This document shows positions 11,185 to 23,192 of a DNA stretch of 64,000 bases, piece by piece. Each line of letters opens with the position of its first letter. The stretch's first letter is position 1. A program made the position numbers and the translations under genes. This DNA is from Cricetomys ansorgei (Eukaryota; Chordata; Mammalia; Rodentia; Nesomyidae). The DNA lies in contig JAMJFZ010002594.1 in NCBI GenBank assembly GCA_026225945.1, forward strand, positions 924,501 through 988,500, written 5' to 3'. Under the pieces are notes generated by a model, which worked only from the letters and a program-made list of their open reading frames with translations, ran no database searches and had not been told where the DNA came from.

Positions 11185-11450
11185 GGCCAGGCCCGGCGGC
11201 GCACACCTTTGACCCCAGTGCCCGGATTGGGGAGGCAGGGAAGATGGAGAGTTCCGGGTCAGTCTGCGCTACGCAGCTCCTGTCTCACACACCGGAGACA
11301 CGTAGGGAGATAAAGACACCGGCCTGATGACTTGAGTTTAATTCCCTGGAGCCTGCGTGGTGGAAGGAGAGAACTAACTCCACAGATTGTCCTCTGCACC
11401 CGTGCCTTGGCTGTTAAACACGCACACACTAAATAAAATTAAATACTGAG
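11185..11450 (+). mobile_element. B1 followed by B3-type SINE
   Basis: A diverged B1 (about 11185-11290, GCGCACACCTTTGACCCCAG) is followed by a B3-type unit (about 11305-11450) with GATGACTTGAGTTTAATTCC, CGTGGTGGAAGGAGAGAA and an ACTAAATAAAATTAAAT tail. Confidence 0.7.
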
Positions 11451-12209
11451 AGAGAGTTGGGAGAAGGCACCAGAAGGCCTGGGTTTGTGTGAAGGAGATT
11501 CTGCTGTGCAGCCTGAGGCTGGTCGCCTCACCTCAGAGACAAGATTAATCTCTAGCTCATAAAGTCACCGGTCGCCAGCCTCATGCTGTGAGGTACCATG
11601 ATGGCTTCTCCATGAGCGAACTGCCTATGTGTCCACATTGGGCTGGTAGTCATCCTCTAGGTTCATAACACGATCAGGAGTTTGATTCCCACAGTGAACA
11701 GTGCCAGACATTTTTGGTGTGTGGCTGGGTCAGAGTTATGGTCCAATTCAGAGGTTCCTGGTCTGGCCACCGAGGACTAGGACCCCGGGCTTCACCCAGG
11801 AGATCCCTGGCTGCCCCTCAGCTGGGAGCAGAGCCGCCAGCACCAGCTGTTAGAACGGACTCGAATCTTAGGGTTCACCTGCGGTGTATGTGGTCCTGTG
11901 GGCAGCCATGGGCACCGGCAGCTCGTTAGAATAACTCTAGGTGATGGTATCCAGCCAGCGCCTCATGCTCTGAGGGAGGAAGGAGCCATTCTACAGGCAA
12001 GTCAGGCAGCAGCGAGCTGGCCGCAGCTCCCGTCCCGTCAGTGCGAGACGCCTCCCACAGCCGGCGGACGTAGCGGCTGCTCTGGCTGTCCTGGCTCTGT
12101 GCGGGCACAGTAGGGTCTCAGAGTTGTGTGCCCCAGCCCCTGAATTTACCTGTGCTGGAGACATGGTGCTGGAGAAGGAGCTCAGAATTCTGATCAGCTG
12201 GCAACAGGA

Positions 12210-12245
12210 AGAGTGTGTGTGTGTATGTGTGTGTGTGTGAGAGGG
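12210..12245. repeat. (TG)n microsatellite
   Basis: Short TG run with one TATG interruption. Confidence 0.85.
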
Positions 12246-12284
12246 AGAGACAGACACCGGGCCTGGCTTGAGCTTCTGAAACCT

Positions 12285-12410
12285 CAGAGCCCTCCCCCAG
12301 TGACTCAGTTTCTCCAACAAGGCCACACCTCCTCCAACAAGGCCACACCCCCTAACAGGGCCACTCCCTGTGAGCCAGTGGGGGCCATTTTCATTCAGAC
12401 CACCACAGGG
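12285..12410 (+). mobile_element. Possible LINE-1 3' end fragment
   Basis: CTCCAACAAGGCCACACC occurs twice in tandem, followed by TAACAGGGCCACTCCCTG and CAGACCACCACAGGG, resembling a rodent L1 3'-end segment. The family is from memory. Confidence 0.35.
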
Positions 12411-12654
12411 ACTGCACGTTCTCGCATCAGGGCCTGTCAGATGAGCGGATGGCACCTAACATGTAAAGGCTAGTTCTGGCTACCACAGGTTGGGGGTTGT
12501 CACCCAGTTTCATTCTAGCTTGGCGGAAAGCTCTGGGCTGAGGAAAAGCACTAGCACCAGTGACTAGGAGCTGCGCAGCTTGGGCTGGGGCCAGAGAAGG
12601 AAGTCTGAGCCGTTCTCTTCAGTGTTGTAGCAGCTAGCCATTTGCGGGGGATGG

Positions 12655-12860
12655 GGTGCTGAGGGCTGAACTTGGGGCTCAGGCAAACCCAGCAGGCACT
12701 ATACCACCTTCCCCTTTTCCTGCTTGTCTTCTTTCTTCCCTCTGTAGCCCTTGCCGGGCTGGAACTTATGTAGACCAGGCTGGCCTGAAACTCAAGAGAC
12801 CTACCCGCCTCTGCCTCCCAAGTGCTGGGGTTACAGGCGACGCTGCACACCACATATTAA
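12655..12860 (-). mobile_element. B4/B1-type SINE, reverse
   Basis: An ID-like reversed portion (GGGGTGCTGAGGGCTGAACT) precedes a clear reversed B1 body with TTATGTAGACCAGGCTGGCC and GCCTCCCAAGTGCTGGGG. Confidence 0.75.
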
Positions 12861-13516
12861 TGAAATACCAGTTCATCGGTCACACCGAGCACCTGTGAAG
12901 TGTGTGGTAGGTTCTCACGATAGCATGTCGCTCTCAGGAAGGAGGAAAACCAGAGCCGGGTGGTCCTGGGAAGGCTGTGCCTCAGAGACCAATGAATGCA
13001 GGATGGGGTTCACACCACAGCAAGCCATGAGTACCTCGGGAAGCTGAAATCATCCGTTATTTTTTGGAATTTTTGAGTCGTTTCAAAACTACTGCCTCTG
13101 CATTCCTGTTGATTCTGGCTGGCTGGGTTGCTTCTGCTGCCATAGAATTCCACACAACTCAGCCTTTATACCTCAGCCCTCCATAAGGAGGCTCAGGGCC
13201 TGGCGTACCCGACGGGGGAGGAGCTGCAGGCCGCCTTCAGGCCTGCGGGCTCTTGAGGGTCATGGATGGACTACCTTAAGGTTTGCAGAGCCGTGTCTGG
13301 GCTCGCTGGCTATCTTACCTAAGCTGAAACAAAAATCTTGCTGTTGTGATAATCTTAGCGGCATACTCCCGCCAGCTGGGTATGAAGGAGGGCCATGTGG
13401 CTGGCTCGGAGAATGTCTCCGACCGTCTACAAGGCCTCTGAACATTCCTTCTCTCTGAGAGAAGCCTGCCCTCCAGCCAAGCAATCCTCAGCCCAGCAGC
13501 AACTGCCCTGCCAACA

Positions 13517-13517
13517 A

Positions 13518-13559
<42 letters not shown>
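13517..13559. repeat. (ATT)n microsatellite
   Basis: About fourteen ATT units. On the reverse strand it produces the poly-Asn/poly-Ile stretches in apparent open frames. Confidence 0.97.
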
Positions 13560-14317
13560 CCATAACCCCTTTCCAAAGCACCGTGCCTTGCAGAGGGCCC
13601 CAGTTACCTCCTCTCGGGGACCCATTTGGGGCACGAGTTGAAGGTGTGTCCCGAAGCTCGTTTTCTCCGTATACTCTGAAGGTGTTCCAAACCAGACCCT
13701 GGGACATGGTGCTCGGAGGCAGAGAATAAAAGAGATGTCAGAGCAGCCAGAGTTCTCTGTGATGTTGACCGTCAGGAGGATGCCGCGGAGAAACTGGAAG
13801 GAATTTTCCATGCTGTCTACAGCCCTCCCCTGGCTATCTATCTCCAGTCCACAAAGTCTCCATCTTCCTTTATGTCCTAAACTTCATCTTGCCAGGACCT
13901 GGGCTGTGGCTGCATCAAAGCCAGGCGTCCCTCGGCTTACCCAGCTGCCCCAGGTCCGGCAGCCCTGCTGTCCTGGGGATGGAGCAGGCGTTGAGCTGGG
14001 AGCATCTCCAGCCCCGTTTGCTCCTGTTGCTCTACAGCCTCCAGCAGTTCATTCTCCCATCCTGGATCTTTTGTCGGAAGGATGGAATTGTAAGAATTAG
14101 GCACGGCAGTGGAGAAGCAGGCTCTCTAGACCATGAAGAGACTCAGCGGTCTGAGTACCTGCAAGGATCAGTGCCCGGGGCCCGAGAACACCTTACACTG
14201 ACAGATTCATGGCTGTACCACAAACCAGGAGTTTGGTTCTTAGCCTTTCACGTTCTATAGCTTGGGTTTGTGAGTGCACTCGGGGGTGATCGAGCTCCAA
14301 GAGCGGTTTTATGCCCT

Positions 14318-14428
14318 GGGCTCTAGGAAGCAGAATTTGTAGGTGTGCTGTCACGGAGCAGTCAGTAGCAGCCGGGCTCTAGGAAGCAGAATTTGTAGGT
14401 GTGCTGTCACGGAGCAGTCAGTAGCAGC
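14318..14428. repeat. Perfect 56-bp tandem duplication
   Basis: The segment starting GGGCTCTAGGAAGCAGAA at 14318 repeats exactly from 14374, through CGGAGCAGTCAGTAGCAGC, with no mismatch over the copied length. Complete identity suggests a recent event. Confidence 0.95.
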
Positions 14429-14627
14429 TTTTAGATCTGGAGGGGACTGATGGGCCCTCCTTGGCATGCTGTCCACAGCCGCCTTCTCTGGAGCGGCGGC
14501 TTCGGTGCTGTGGTTCCCCTCCTAGACTGACTCCAGGCTCTCCTGCTTTTCGTCCTCAGTAAATCACCAGGCCCAAAGCTGAGTACAAACAAAGGTGAAG
14601 TCTGTCGGTGGAAAAGGAATTCAGTTT

Positions 14628-14962
14628 GAGCCAGATATGGTAGCCCAAGCCTGTGATCTTTCAGCATTGAGGAGGCAGAGGCAGGGGGATGGCAAAAAGC
14701 CCCTGTAGTGTGGATCGCGGAGGAGACCCTGCCTCAAGAGCTCAAAGCAAAGCTCACCGGGCAAAGGGGTTTCCAACCGCCCTCGTGGTGGGGGGAGCGC
14801 TCAGAGAGCCACCCCAGCCCCTGGTCCTCTGACCCCCACCCATGCGCTGTGATGCACACATGTGCACATGCACGCACACACAAAATAAATGCATGTCATT
14901 GCTGCTTCTGCCTCCTGAGCGTGGGATTAAAGGCGTTCGCCACTGCTGCCTGGCATAAAACA
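14628..14962. mobile_element. B1(+), B3(+) and B1(-) cluster
   Basis: A forward B1-like unit (about 14628-14745), a B3-type unit with CA tail and AAATAAAT end (about 14745-14893), then a short reversed B1 (about 14905-14962) ending in GGGATTAAAGGCGTTCGCCA. Confidence 0.65.
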
Positions 14963-15267
14963 ATTTTAAAATGAAACTCAGCTTTAAGCAGTCCAGTCCG
15001 TTAGGCACGTACTCTTCAGAGGGGACTGTACTTTAAGCTTATATGATCTGGCTTTTTCGTGAGAGAAACCTTTAAAAATTACTAAAATCACACATGTAAG
15101 TAGCTCTCCACTCCCTGAGCTATAAGCAGTATGGAGGGGCCACCTTGGTCTGCCTCACAGGTCTGCAGTGGAGGAGATGAGCCCAGAGGTCTCTTCCCTC
15201 CCTCTGACATCCGCCAGAACGCTGTCGGCAGCAGGACTTACAGAGGTCCAGCCCACAGTCTGTCACC

Positions 15268-15377
15268 GTGTCCTCTAGTGCCTGACCTCCAGCAATGTCA
15301 TCTGGTGTCTGACCTCCAGCAATGTCATCTGGTGTCTGACCTCCAGCAATGTCATCTAGTGTCTGACCTCCAGCAGC
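15268..15377. repeat. 27-bp tandem repeat, about 3.5 copies
   Basis: Copies of TGACCTCCAGCAATGTCATC plus TGGTGTC start at 15283, 15310 and 15337, with a partial fourth. The period is a multiple of three, so frames stay open on both strands; no coding role is supported. Confidence 0.95.
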
Positions 15378-18254
15378 CAGGCATGTTTGGGGCTCTGAAG
15401 GCATTTGGGCAAGGACGGACATGTGTGGTCGCCAGCTTGCATCTTCTTTAGCTCTGCTTCCGGGGAAGGCGACGTTGCAGTGCGCGTGGCGGGGCGTGGG
15501 GTTACCTCCTTCGTTGCACCTGACCGCGCTATCCCTATCAGGAGGGGACCGTGCGAGCTTGTTACGGAAGGTGCCATGACAAGCCAAACACCTCAGGCAC
15601 TCTTGGCACAGAAGCGAAGGGCGGGTAGCCCCTTCTATGAGAAGCCTTCCTCGAACACTTGGCCATCACGTCCCTGCCGCTCCCACAGCGTCTCCCCATC
15701 CCCGCTCGGTGAAGAAGGACCGAGTGACACATCCTGTCCGCAGCCTTGGTGGTGGCAGAGGGCAGGAGAGTGGGGCAGGTCCTTGGCCTTCCTGGTCATC
15801 CCTGGGGCTCATGGAGGCATTCTGCAGCCAAGTCTTCTGAGCCACTTCACGGTCCTGGCTGTGCGTCCTCCATCTGGACGCGTGGAGGAGGAGCTTGCTC
15901 TGTGTCCTGGCTTCCTGGAGACTCTGCAGCGGGCCACCAGAGCAGCCTGCAGTGACTGAGTCAGCGGGCGTGCGGCATGTGGACGGGAGCCGGTCCTACT
16001 GTCGAGGTGCGTGTTCACATCAGCTGAGTCAGAAGCCTGCGTGAGTCACATCCTCCTCTGGTGAGGGCCGTTGATCGCTGTTGATCTTTTGGAGCTGGAG
16101 GAGCTTCTAGACAAGACTCCCAGGAGCTCCTGCTCAGTGCTCCTCTCTCCCCATGAAGCCAGGGCCCTTGTCTTTAACCTGCAAATGATGGCTCTCAGCA
16201 TCTCCAGCCTCGGCTCAGGGCCTAGCAGGGCCTGCCGGGACGCCTCGCACCTCTCACAGATCCTCACAGAAGCACATGCCATTCCTTCCATCCGCAGCGT
16301 CCCAGCCAAGGGTCACCCAGCACCTTGAGCAGTTCTAAATGTGGCTCAAGGTGTTCTGTTTCTTAGGAGGTGAAGCCGCTTTTGAAAATGCCCTGTTAAC
16401 TGCCGGTGGCCAGCCGCCCACGACCCTGCCTGGTGGGACGGGTGGGGATTTGAAAGAAAGCGATACTCTGCGACATCCTCCCACTCGTGGGTGTGACCCA
16501 GGAGGGGTCCTCACGGGGTTGGTACTCCCGTGGCCAGCTGCTTTCCGCCCCTGGCTTGTTCCAGCGCCTGCAGCGCAGCCCGTGGGAGCACTGTGAGGTA
16601 TCGCCGCTGCTTTCCCTCTGAATGGGCCCCTTTCATCAGGAAATTCGGGACAAGGGCTTTTCTAAGCCAAATATCAGAGGCCGAGTGCCACAAGAGCCAC
16701 TTGCTCTCTGGGCGTGCCCATCGTCCGAGGAAGCCCCCACCGCCTCTCTCTGGCTGGCCTGGCCGTGCTGCTAGGATGACAAGGGCCTCTTCAGGCTCCA
16801 TCTGCTTCAGCGGGGTTGCTGCCGGCGTGAACGCATTGCCATGGAACTTCTCTACCTTTCTGACTTCTGCGCCTTCCTTCGGCCAACCCAGAACCTCTGC
16901 CGCCGCGCCGAGGTCTCCAGCCCACGTTACACGTAAGCCACTGCCGTCGTGTGTCCTCCCTGGGGACTGTGCTGGATGGCACTCTGTGTGTGAGAGAGAG
17001 GGTGGTGGGGTGGAGGGGGAGAGAGAGCGCGCGCGCCAGGGTTCGTGGATGGTGGAGTGCGTTTGTCTCCCGGCGTCTAGAAACTTCCCCGGGGGCAGCA
17101 GACGGTGCCTGAGAACTTGTGCCTGAGAACTTGTGCTTGGAGATGAAAGCATTGAGCAGGACTGCAGGGAGGGATCAGAGGAGAGTGCTCTGTCAGACCG
17201 TCTAACCCTCAGTGTTACCATCCCTGATGTGGATGTCTCAGAGGGCTCCCTGGGGGACACTGAGGCCACAGGCCACAGGGCCTCGGGGGAAACCAGTGCT
17301 GCCTGTCTATTTCGGACAGCTCTTCAGCCAGCAGTGGGCCCAGGACACGGCCTAGAACCAGGCCGTGAAGTAGCTTCACCTTGTTTGCGTAGATTGCACA
17401 CCTGACCACGCTCTGTGGTCTCCGGCGCTGCCCACAGCAGGCCCCGAGAGTCGCCTTGGCCACCAATACTCTGCAATTTCCCATGTTTCCAGGGCACAGG
17501 GGACTTTGCAACCCTCAGAGCAATGGGGCTCCCCGAATCGTCCCAGCTCACTGTTGACAGTAACTGAGGTGGTTCCAGGGCCCTAATGAACCCCATGGCT
17601 GGAGGGGGGCCCCTTCATATCAGACAGAGGAACAGCTGGCTTGAGAGCAGGTCACAGGGCGAGCCTGGCCTGCTTTCTGTCATTGTTCCCTTTTTTCCAA
17701 AGGAAATACAAGGGAAACCAAGGGGAATTTTTGCTCTTGGTTTCCAAGGCAAAGGTCACTGTAACTGGCTGGCTGTTTCCAGAATGCTCTGGTTTCTGGT
17801 CAATCTTGAGTTCATTTTTTTTTTTTTTAAACTTGTGAACAAAAGGAGCTGATGTTGTGGTGAAAACGTCTCCCGCAGCTGCCTTGAACAACCGACGGTT
17901 GTTTTAGATTTCCTGGAGGCTTGGATTGCCGTAGCGGAGATCAGAATGCTTCTGAAAGCTTGGTTGTAAAAATGAGCAGGAAAGGGTTGGGGACGGGGAT
18001 TCTGCAGGCAGATAGCAGGGGCGGCCCGGCCTTCCCCAGAGCGGTGAGCGCTAAGCGTCTCACTTCCCAGAAGTGAGGTGAGACTGCAGACAGATTGCTG
18101 TTGGTTCCTCCGTGCAGGTGAGCGACAGCCACCCATGGGAAGGTGCTGGGCGTGTGCGAGGGTCCTGAGGAACCTGTGGCTCAGTGGCGGTGGGGTGTCA
18201 CACGGCCTGGTCTGCGTGTGAGAGGCAGAGCTCAGCCTTTTTCATCCAGAACTG

Positions 18255-18488
18255 AACAGTCTCTTTTTACCATGAGATCTTTTTTTCAGTGTCTCTTATG
18301 ATTTACTTACTTGTATTTTATTATGTACATTGGTGTTTTGCTTGAACGTGTGTGTGTGTGAGGGTGTCAGATCTCCTAGAATTGGCGTTACAGACAGCTG
18401 TGAGCTGCTGTGTGGATACTGGGAATTGAACCCAGGTCCTCTGGAAGAGTAGCCAATGCTCTTAACCACTGAGCCGTCTCTCCAACCA
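18255..18488 (-). mobile_element. B2/B3-class SINE, reverse
   Basis: Contains GGTGTCAGATCTCCTAGAAT, CTGGGAATTGAACCCAGG and a terminal TTAACCACTGAGCCGTCTCT, which is the reversed tRNA-like head. Confidence 0.85.
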
Positions 18489-18664
18489 ACCCCTTACCAT
18501 AAGAATTCAGTCAGGAGAAAACAAAACAAAACAGATTTTATTATGGACCCACGGTCGAAGCCAGGTTGTCTCGGAAGCCGCCGGCCTGTGCGTGAGTCCA
18601 AATGGTGTTTTCTTAGCACTTTGAAGGACGTAGTAGATTTAGCTGAGTTTTGCTGTTGCTTGCT

Positions 18665-18740
18665 TTGAGCCAGGCTGGCCTGAGTTCTCATGCCTGGTTC
18701 TCCAGGGCTGAGATGCAGGCGTGTGCAACCACTCCCAGCT
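18665..18740 (-). mobile_element. B1-like fragment, reverse
   Basis: GAGCCAGGCTGGCCTGAGTT then a CAGGCGTGTGCAACCAC end; diverged. Confidence 0.45.
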
Positions 18741-18869
18741 TCCCCGGGTCCGTGAACTCTACATCTTAATGTTTAGCCAAATGACGTTGGCTATCAAAGA
18801 TGAGTTTGCCTTCTCTCGGTGTAGATAGTATCTTTCATTTTTCCAGGCATTAATTGTCTTAAATTTTGT

Positions 18870-18891
18870 AAAAAAAAAAAAAAAAAAAAAA
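18870..18891. repeat. Poly(A) run
   Basis: About 20 consecutive A bases inside intron 2. No SINE body could be assigned to it. Confidence 0.9.
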
Positions 18892-19257
18892 GTACTTCTT
18901 TCTGAAGCTTTTCTTCCTCAGGTCACATATGAGTTAGCCGCTGGGTCAGGAGAGCACTCTGAATGTCATCTCAGGAATTTATACTGGGATTTTCTCACAG
19001 AACTGAGAAAAGATAGAATCTGTGTTATGCTATGAGTTTTATGTTACTTTGAAAATAAAAACTAGCCATTTTTTAAAAGTTGATATGTGTTCAGCTTGTA
19101 AACTCTGGAAACGGCTGAGAAGTTGAAAAGAGGTAATCGTGGGTGGTCCGGCTCAGCGAAGCTGGTAACTCAGTATTCCTGTTCTACGGGTAATTTCCTG
19201 GGTCTGTAGACATTTTTTTCATAAGTCTTAATGCTGCACAAGCGGGGGATTCTTTTT

Positions 19258-19447
19258 TATTTTAATCTTTTAGTGTTGCGCACTTGGGTGTTTAGCTGCA
19301 TTAATGACCGTGTCTTACTTGCACAACGTGGCCTCAGGCCTGGAGCTGCAGATGGTTGTTAACCTCCATGTGGGAGCTGGAAATTGAACCTGAGTCCTCT
19401 GGGAGAACAGTCAGGACTCTTCAACCATTAAGCTGTCTCTCCGGCCC
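19258..19447 (-). mobile_element. B2/B3-class SINE, reverse
   Basis: TGGGAGCTGGAAATTGAACC and terminal CATTAAGCTGTCTCTCCGGC mark the reversed body and head. Confidence 0.75.
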
Positions 19448-19574
19448 TTGAAAGAGAAGGATTGTTAACCAAATTATAAGTAAAAATTACAAGAATGTGT
19501 TTTTGTTTGTTGTTGTTTTGACCCTTCTCTGCCATTTTGTGCATCCTGGCCTCATTACCTGGGGCGCGCGTGCG

Positions 19575-19660
19575 CATGCGTACCTGTGTGAGACTAGGGA
19601 TTGTATGTTAGACAGATGCCCTACCGCTGAGCTGTCTGTCCCCAGCCCTCTCTTTATTTT
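19575..19660 (-). mobile_element. ID/B4-type SINE fragment, reverse
   Basis: TAGGGATTGTATGTTAGACA then ATGCCCTACCGCTGAGCTGT, the reversed ID-like portion of a B4 element. Confidence 0.65.
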
Positions 19661-20284
19661 CTGTTTGCCCAGGCTGGCCTTGTGAACAAGGGAATCATAG
19701 GCTGCTCCACACTCTGACTTCTTAAGTCACCGGCTGAACATAAATATGATTATCATGGTGAATAAATTATTATGAATAAACACGAGTTAGTTAAAATAAC
19801 TGAGGCCAAAAACCCATTCTGCTGAGAGACTCTGTCGTGGGAGTAGTGGGCGGGGCGTCTTGACTGAGGATGGATCAGTACCCACTGTTTTGCTAAGGAT
19901 GGAGACCACCAGGGCATCCATCTGCGTAACCCTCTGGAGGGACGCACCGGGGAGCGAGGTCTGCCCGCCGACACTTGCAGAGGCGGGAGCTGGGCGTGGA
20001 AGGGTTAGAAGCAAAGGCCGAGGGTACAAGTTCAGAGTGGTCACCTTCTGCAGGGTGCGGTCTTGCTTCCGTAGAGGGGTCTGTTGGGGCAGCACACCTG
20101 AAGCGGGTGGGCGTGGGGAGGGGATTTTAGTGGAAGCATTGCCAGCTCCTGAGAACCGTGGCAGCAGGCAGCAGTGTCAGCCCCTTGAGGACAGTGAGCC
20201 CCGGGTCCGCCCCAGTGCCCCTTCCGCAGCGCGCCTGTCCTTGCTCAGCTTGCCCTAACGGGACTCTTGTTTTGTTCTTCCCAG

Positions 20285-20388
20285 CTTGAGCGAGAGCTTT
20301 TTCATGGTGAAAGGAGCGGCCCTCTTCCTACAGCAAGGAAACAGTCCCCAGGGCCAGCGGAGTCTGCAGCACCCCCACAAGCATGCAG
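20285..20388 (+). CDS. Ssh1: Ssh1 exon 3 (coding)
   Basis: A 104-base exon after TTCTTCCCAG and before GTGACG. Its first C completes a serine codon from exon 2, and it ends with one base of a glycine codon. It reads LSESFFMVKGAALFLQQGNS and continues to QHPHKHA, the start of the slingshot N-terminal regulatory domain (residues about 37-71). This region is nearly invariant among SSH1 proteins as I recall them. The domain regulates the phosphatase and helps bind F-actin and phospho-cofilin. Confidence 0.97.
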
Positions 20389-20587
20389 GTGACGGAACAG
20401 GAGAGCCTTCTGTGGTTGGTGGGCAGTTGTTTGCTGGGTCTCCCGGCCAGGGAGGCAGTGCGTCATGGGTTGGTACTGGCCAGCACGGTTGTTGGATGCG
20501 GGGATTCCCTACGTGTTCTTTGTCAGCTAGCTGGACATCTCGGTCATGCTGGACTGGCACACATGTACGGGCACCACAGCTGTAAGC

Positions 20588-20955
20588 TGTGGCCAGGCGT
20601 GGTGGCCACACCTGTAATCCCAGCACTAGGAGGCTGAGGTTGGAAGATCATGAGTTCAAGGGCAGCCCAAGACTCCACGGCAAGACCTCGCTTCAAAAAA
20701 GCTGAACAAACAGCAGAATGTACATCAGGGGAGGCGGCACCACTGGGAAAGCTCTTCTTCAGGAGCAGGACTTGAGTTCAGATCCCAAGAACCCACGTAG
20801 AAGGGGCCTGGGTGTGGCGGGACATTGTAACCCGTGATAGACAGCCGGGCGGTGGAGGCAGGTGGACCCTGAGAGCTTGCTGGCCAGCCGACTGGCCCTA
20901 CTTGTAGGTTCCGGGCCGGTAAGACACCCTGCCTCCACGTGGGGTGGGAGCACCC
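20588..20955 (+). mobile_element. Two adjacent SINEs (B1-like, then tRNA-derived)
   Basis: First a 7SL-type unit (about 20588-20710; GCCAGGCGTGGTGGCCACAC, CTGTAATCCCAGCACTAGGA). Then a tRNA-derived B3-type unit (about 20725-20955; CAGGACTTGAGTTCAGATCC and GGCGGTGGAGGCAGGTGGA). Confidence 0.6.
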
Positions 20956-21999
20956 TGGTGAGCAGAGGTGGCCGCTTGGCTTCCACGCGACACATGTCGT
21001 GCGCGTCACACACCAGCCTTTCCGGTGGTGGTGTGCATGTCACCAGTGACTCGTGTGCTAGAGCAGCAAGAAGCTGTTCCTGCACCTGCTCCTGTCAGAA
21101 GCGCCCGCAGGTGTGAGATGTGTCCCTGCTGCGGGTGAGCTCGCGCAGCAAGCGCGATGCCGCTTCCTATCAGGACCCTGGGAAAGCTGGTCTGTGTGCC
21201 CCTCCAATGCGTGAAGGCAGGAAGGCGGTCGGTGGCTGGTTGGGTCTTCTGTCCTTGAAGCCTGGGACCAGTGGCGAGCTCCAGAAGGCAGAAAGCCACT
21301 GGCTGGCGAGCAAACGATTGTGAGGCAGGGAGGGTCCAGACTTGGCTGTGATCCCTTCCCCTGCTGCCCCCCTCATCGCCATGGAGAATGAGCAGAAGGT
21401 TCATTCTGTGGGGTCCGGTCAGTCAGCACCCCGGGATTCTGCCCTCTGCTCCGTGTGTGGATGTCAGGCTGGGATATCAGCAGTTTATTCATGTGCAAAA
21501 ATGCCTCTCTCATCTGGACTCTAGTCAGACGGGGCGTGGGTTCTGGGAGGACCCAGGTGGACAGAGAGCCAGCCTTCGGTGGCCGTGTGACCCCGTGACA
21601 TTGGAGGTGTCACAGATAGGAAGCAGAGCAGGAAACCCCTATCTCCAGAGCGATCCTGGCAGCAGCTGGGGAGACTGTAGCCACACGTGCTGAACCCCGT
21701 TTCTGGGAGGACCGGATAGGAGGCACTGCAGCCTTCTCATCTGTGTTTCCCGGTCTGACTTGTCACGGGAAGAACATTCAACATGCGCAAGCTGTGCCTT
21801 CCTGCCTAGAGGTGCAAGTTCCTGACAGCCTAATTTTCTCCGAGAGAGCTACGCCTTAAAAGGACAGCACGCTTTTATGGCGGGCGCAGTAGCTGTGGTT
21901 TTCTGGGGCGTTTGCTTTTGTGAGCACCGTGGTCCTCCCAGGTTCCCAGCGTGTGGAGGGGCTTCTCAGGGTTGCTGTAGTCACTCTGTCTCCTGTCTT

Positions 22000-22082
22000 T
22001 TGCAATGCTGGGCCTGGAACCCAGCACCTGCACGTGCTAGACCAGTGCTGTACCATGGAGCTGTACCCCCAGCTCCCTCCCC
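22000..22082 (-). mobile_element. ID/B4-type SINE fragment, reverse
   Basis: GCAATGCTGGGCCTGGAACC through CATGGAGCTGTACCCCCAGC, the reversed ID-like segment. Confidence 0.6.
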
Positions 22083-22439
22083 ACAGGGTAATTAAAACAA
22101 ACAAAAGGTAATTGAGTGTCCCAGGAGCACTGCACACAGCTGAACAGCTAGTTTCACTGAGTTTTTTCCTGCACCTTCATCTAGGTGAGCATCTTCACAG
22201 GTGAGCCTCTTTTTCTCAGAGGGCCCAGCAGCCCTCAGGGAGCGGAAAGGCAGGGCCTGGATCCTATACCCAAGTGCCAGCAACCGTGCCCCTGGGACGC
22301 CCTACCACCCTCCAAAGCTTGTGCCCTGATGTGCACACTCTCTGACCCCAACCCAGAGGCCTCCCAGAGAAGTTCAAATCCCACCCTGAGAGGCTTATGA
22401 GTTTGAACCAGCCTGGGCTCTATAGACCCTATCCGAAAA

Positions 22440-22605
22440 GGGGAGCTGAGCCGGTCTGGAGAGCTCAGGTGTTAAGACGTGCATTGCGTTTGCAGAGTAC
22501 CCAAGTCCAGTTTTACAAAGCAACAACTTTCTCTAGTTAGGAATGGGGGCATGAACCCACTGTCCCAGATCCTGGGAGGCTGAGGCAGGAGGATTGCTGC
22601 TTTAG
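22440..22605 (+). mobile_element. Diverged B2/B3-class SINE
   Basis: GTCTGGAGAGCTCAGGTGTT head and GATCCTGGGAGGCTGAGGCA near the 3' part. Confidence 0.5.
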
Positions 22606-22757
22606 ATTATTGTCTTTTTACTTCTCTTAGCATTCAAGGAAAAAGAGAACACGTTAATAATCATTTTATGAAGAGAATGATAGGTTTTTTTTTTTTATTA
22701 TCCTCAAATATTTTCTCTGGACACCCAGCGTGCAGCTGTTACCTGTGGTCAGGTAGA

Positions 22758-22780
22758 CCACCCCCACCCCCACCCCTCCC
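22758..22780 (-). other. C-rich tract (G-quadruplex potential on minus strand)
   Basis: ACCACCCCCACCCCCACCCC followed by TCCC gives four C runs separated by single bases. Confidence 0.6.
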
Positions 22781-23127
22781 GTTACGGAAGTGACGTCTGG
22801 CTTGTGTGTAAAATGCCCAGAGATTTTGAAGAGGACAAATGACACTCAGTCCTCCTCGCAGCCCAGCCCTTGGCGGACGCCTCCTGCAGCCGTGGCTGAG
22901 CCGCCGCCTCCACGCCTCGCCGGGGCACGCCTGCTTGGACGTGATACCATCCTCCTGTAGGCCCGTGTGTGTTTTCCAAAGTCTTTATTTAAAGACCACT
23001 GAAAGTATTAAAAAAAAGCCAACAGCTCCCCACAGCCCACAGCAGCTGCGCGTCACCCACTAGAGCCGGACGGGCGGACGGGCCCCCCTCAGCATCCATA
23101 GTTTCCTTTGTTTTAACCCTCTCCCAG

Positions 23128-23192
23128 GTGACCTGCCGCAGCACCTCCAAGTAATGATCAACCTCCTGCGATGCGAAGACCGAATCAAGCTG
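23128..23192 (+). CDS. Ssh1: Ssh1 exon 4 (coding)
   Basis: A 65-base exon starting with GT, which completes the glycine codon begun in exon 3. It reads GDLPQHLQVMINLLRCEDRI then KL and ends on a codon boundary before GTGAGA. It is residues about 72-93 of the slingshot N-terminal domain. The acceptor is CTCCCAG. Confidence 0.97.

Larger units (their letters stand above)
2685..20284 (+). other. Ssh1: Ssh1 intron 2 (17.6 kb)
   Basis: The largest intron in the window. It holds many SINEs and several tandem arrays, listed separately. Stretches where I recognise nothing specific include about 6480-7060, 7110-9280, 10110-10750, 11460-12200, 13000-13500, 13560-14310, 15380-18250 and 19670-20284. The paired opposite-strand open frames at 16511-17269 carry no domain I recognise and no splice-site support. 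Confidence 0.85.
20389..23127 (+). other. Ssh1: Ssh1 intron 3
   Basis: Contains several diverged SINEs (20588-20955, about 22000-22082, 22440-22605) and a C-rich stretch (22758-22780). The intervals 20960-21990 and 22780-23100 show no feature I can support. It ends in CTCTCCCAG. Confidence 0.85.

Noticed and set aside
13735..14260. Overlapping 121- and 123-residue frames in intron 2
   Set aside because: No recognised domain and no splice context.
16511..17269. 252-residue minus-strand frame overlapping a 198-residue plus-strand frame
   Set aside because: Two opposing open frames in GC-rich intron DNA are expected by chance. No domain, splice site or promoter supports either.
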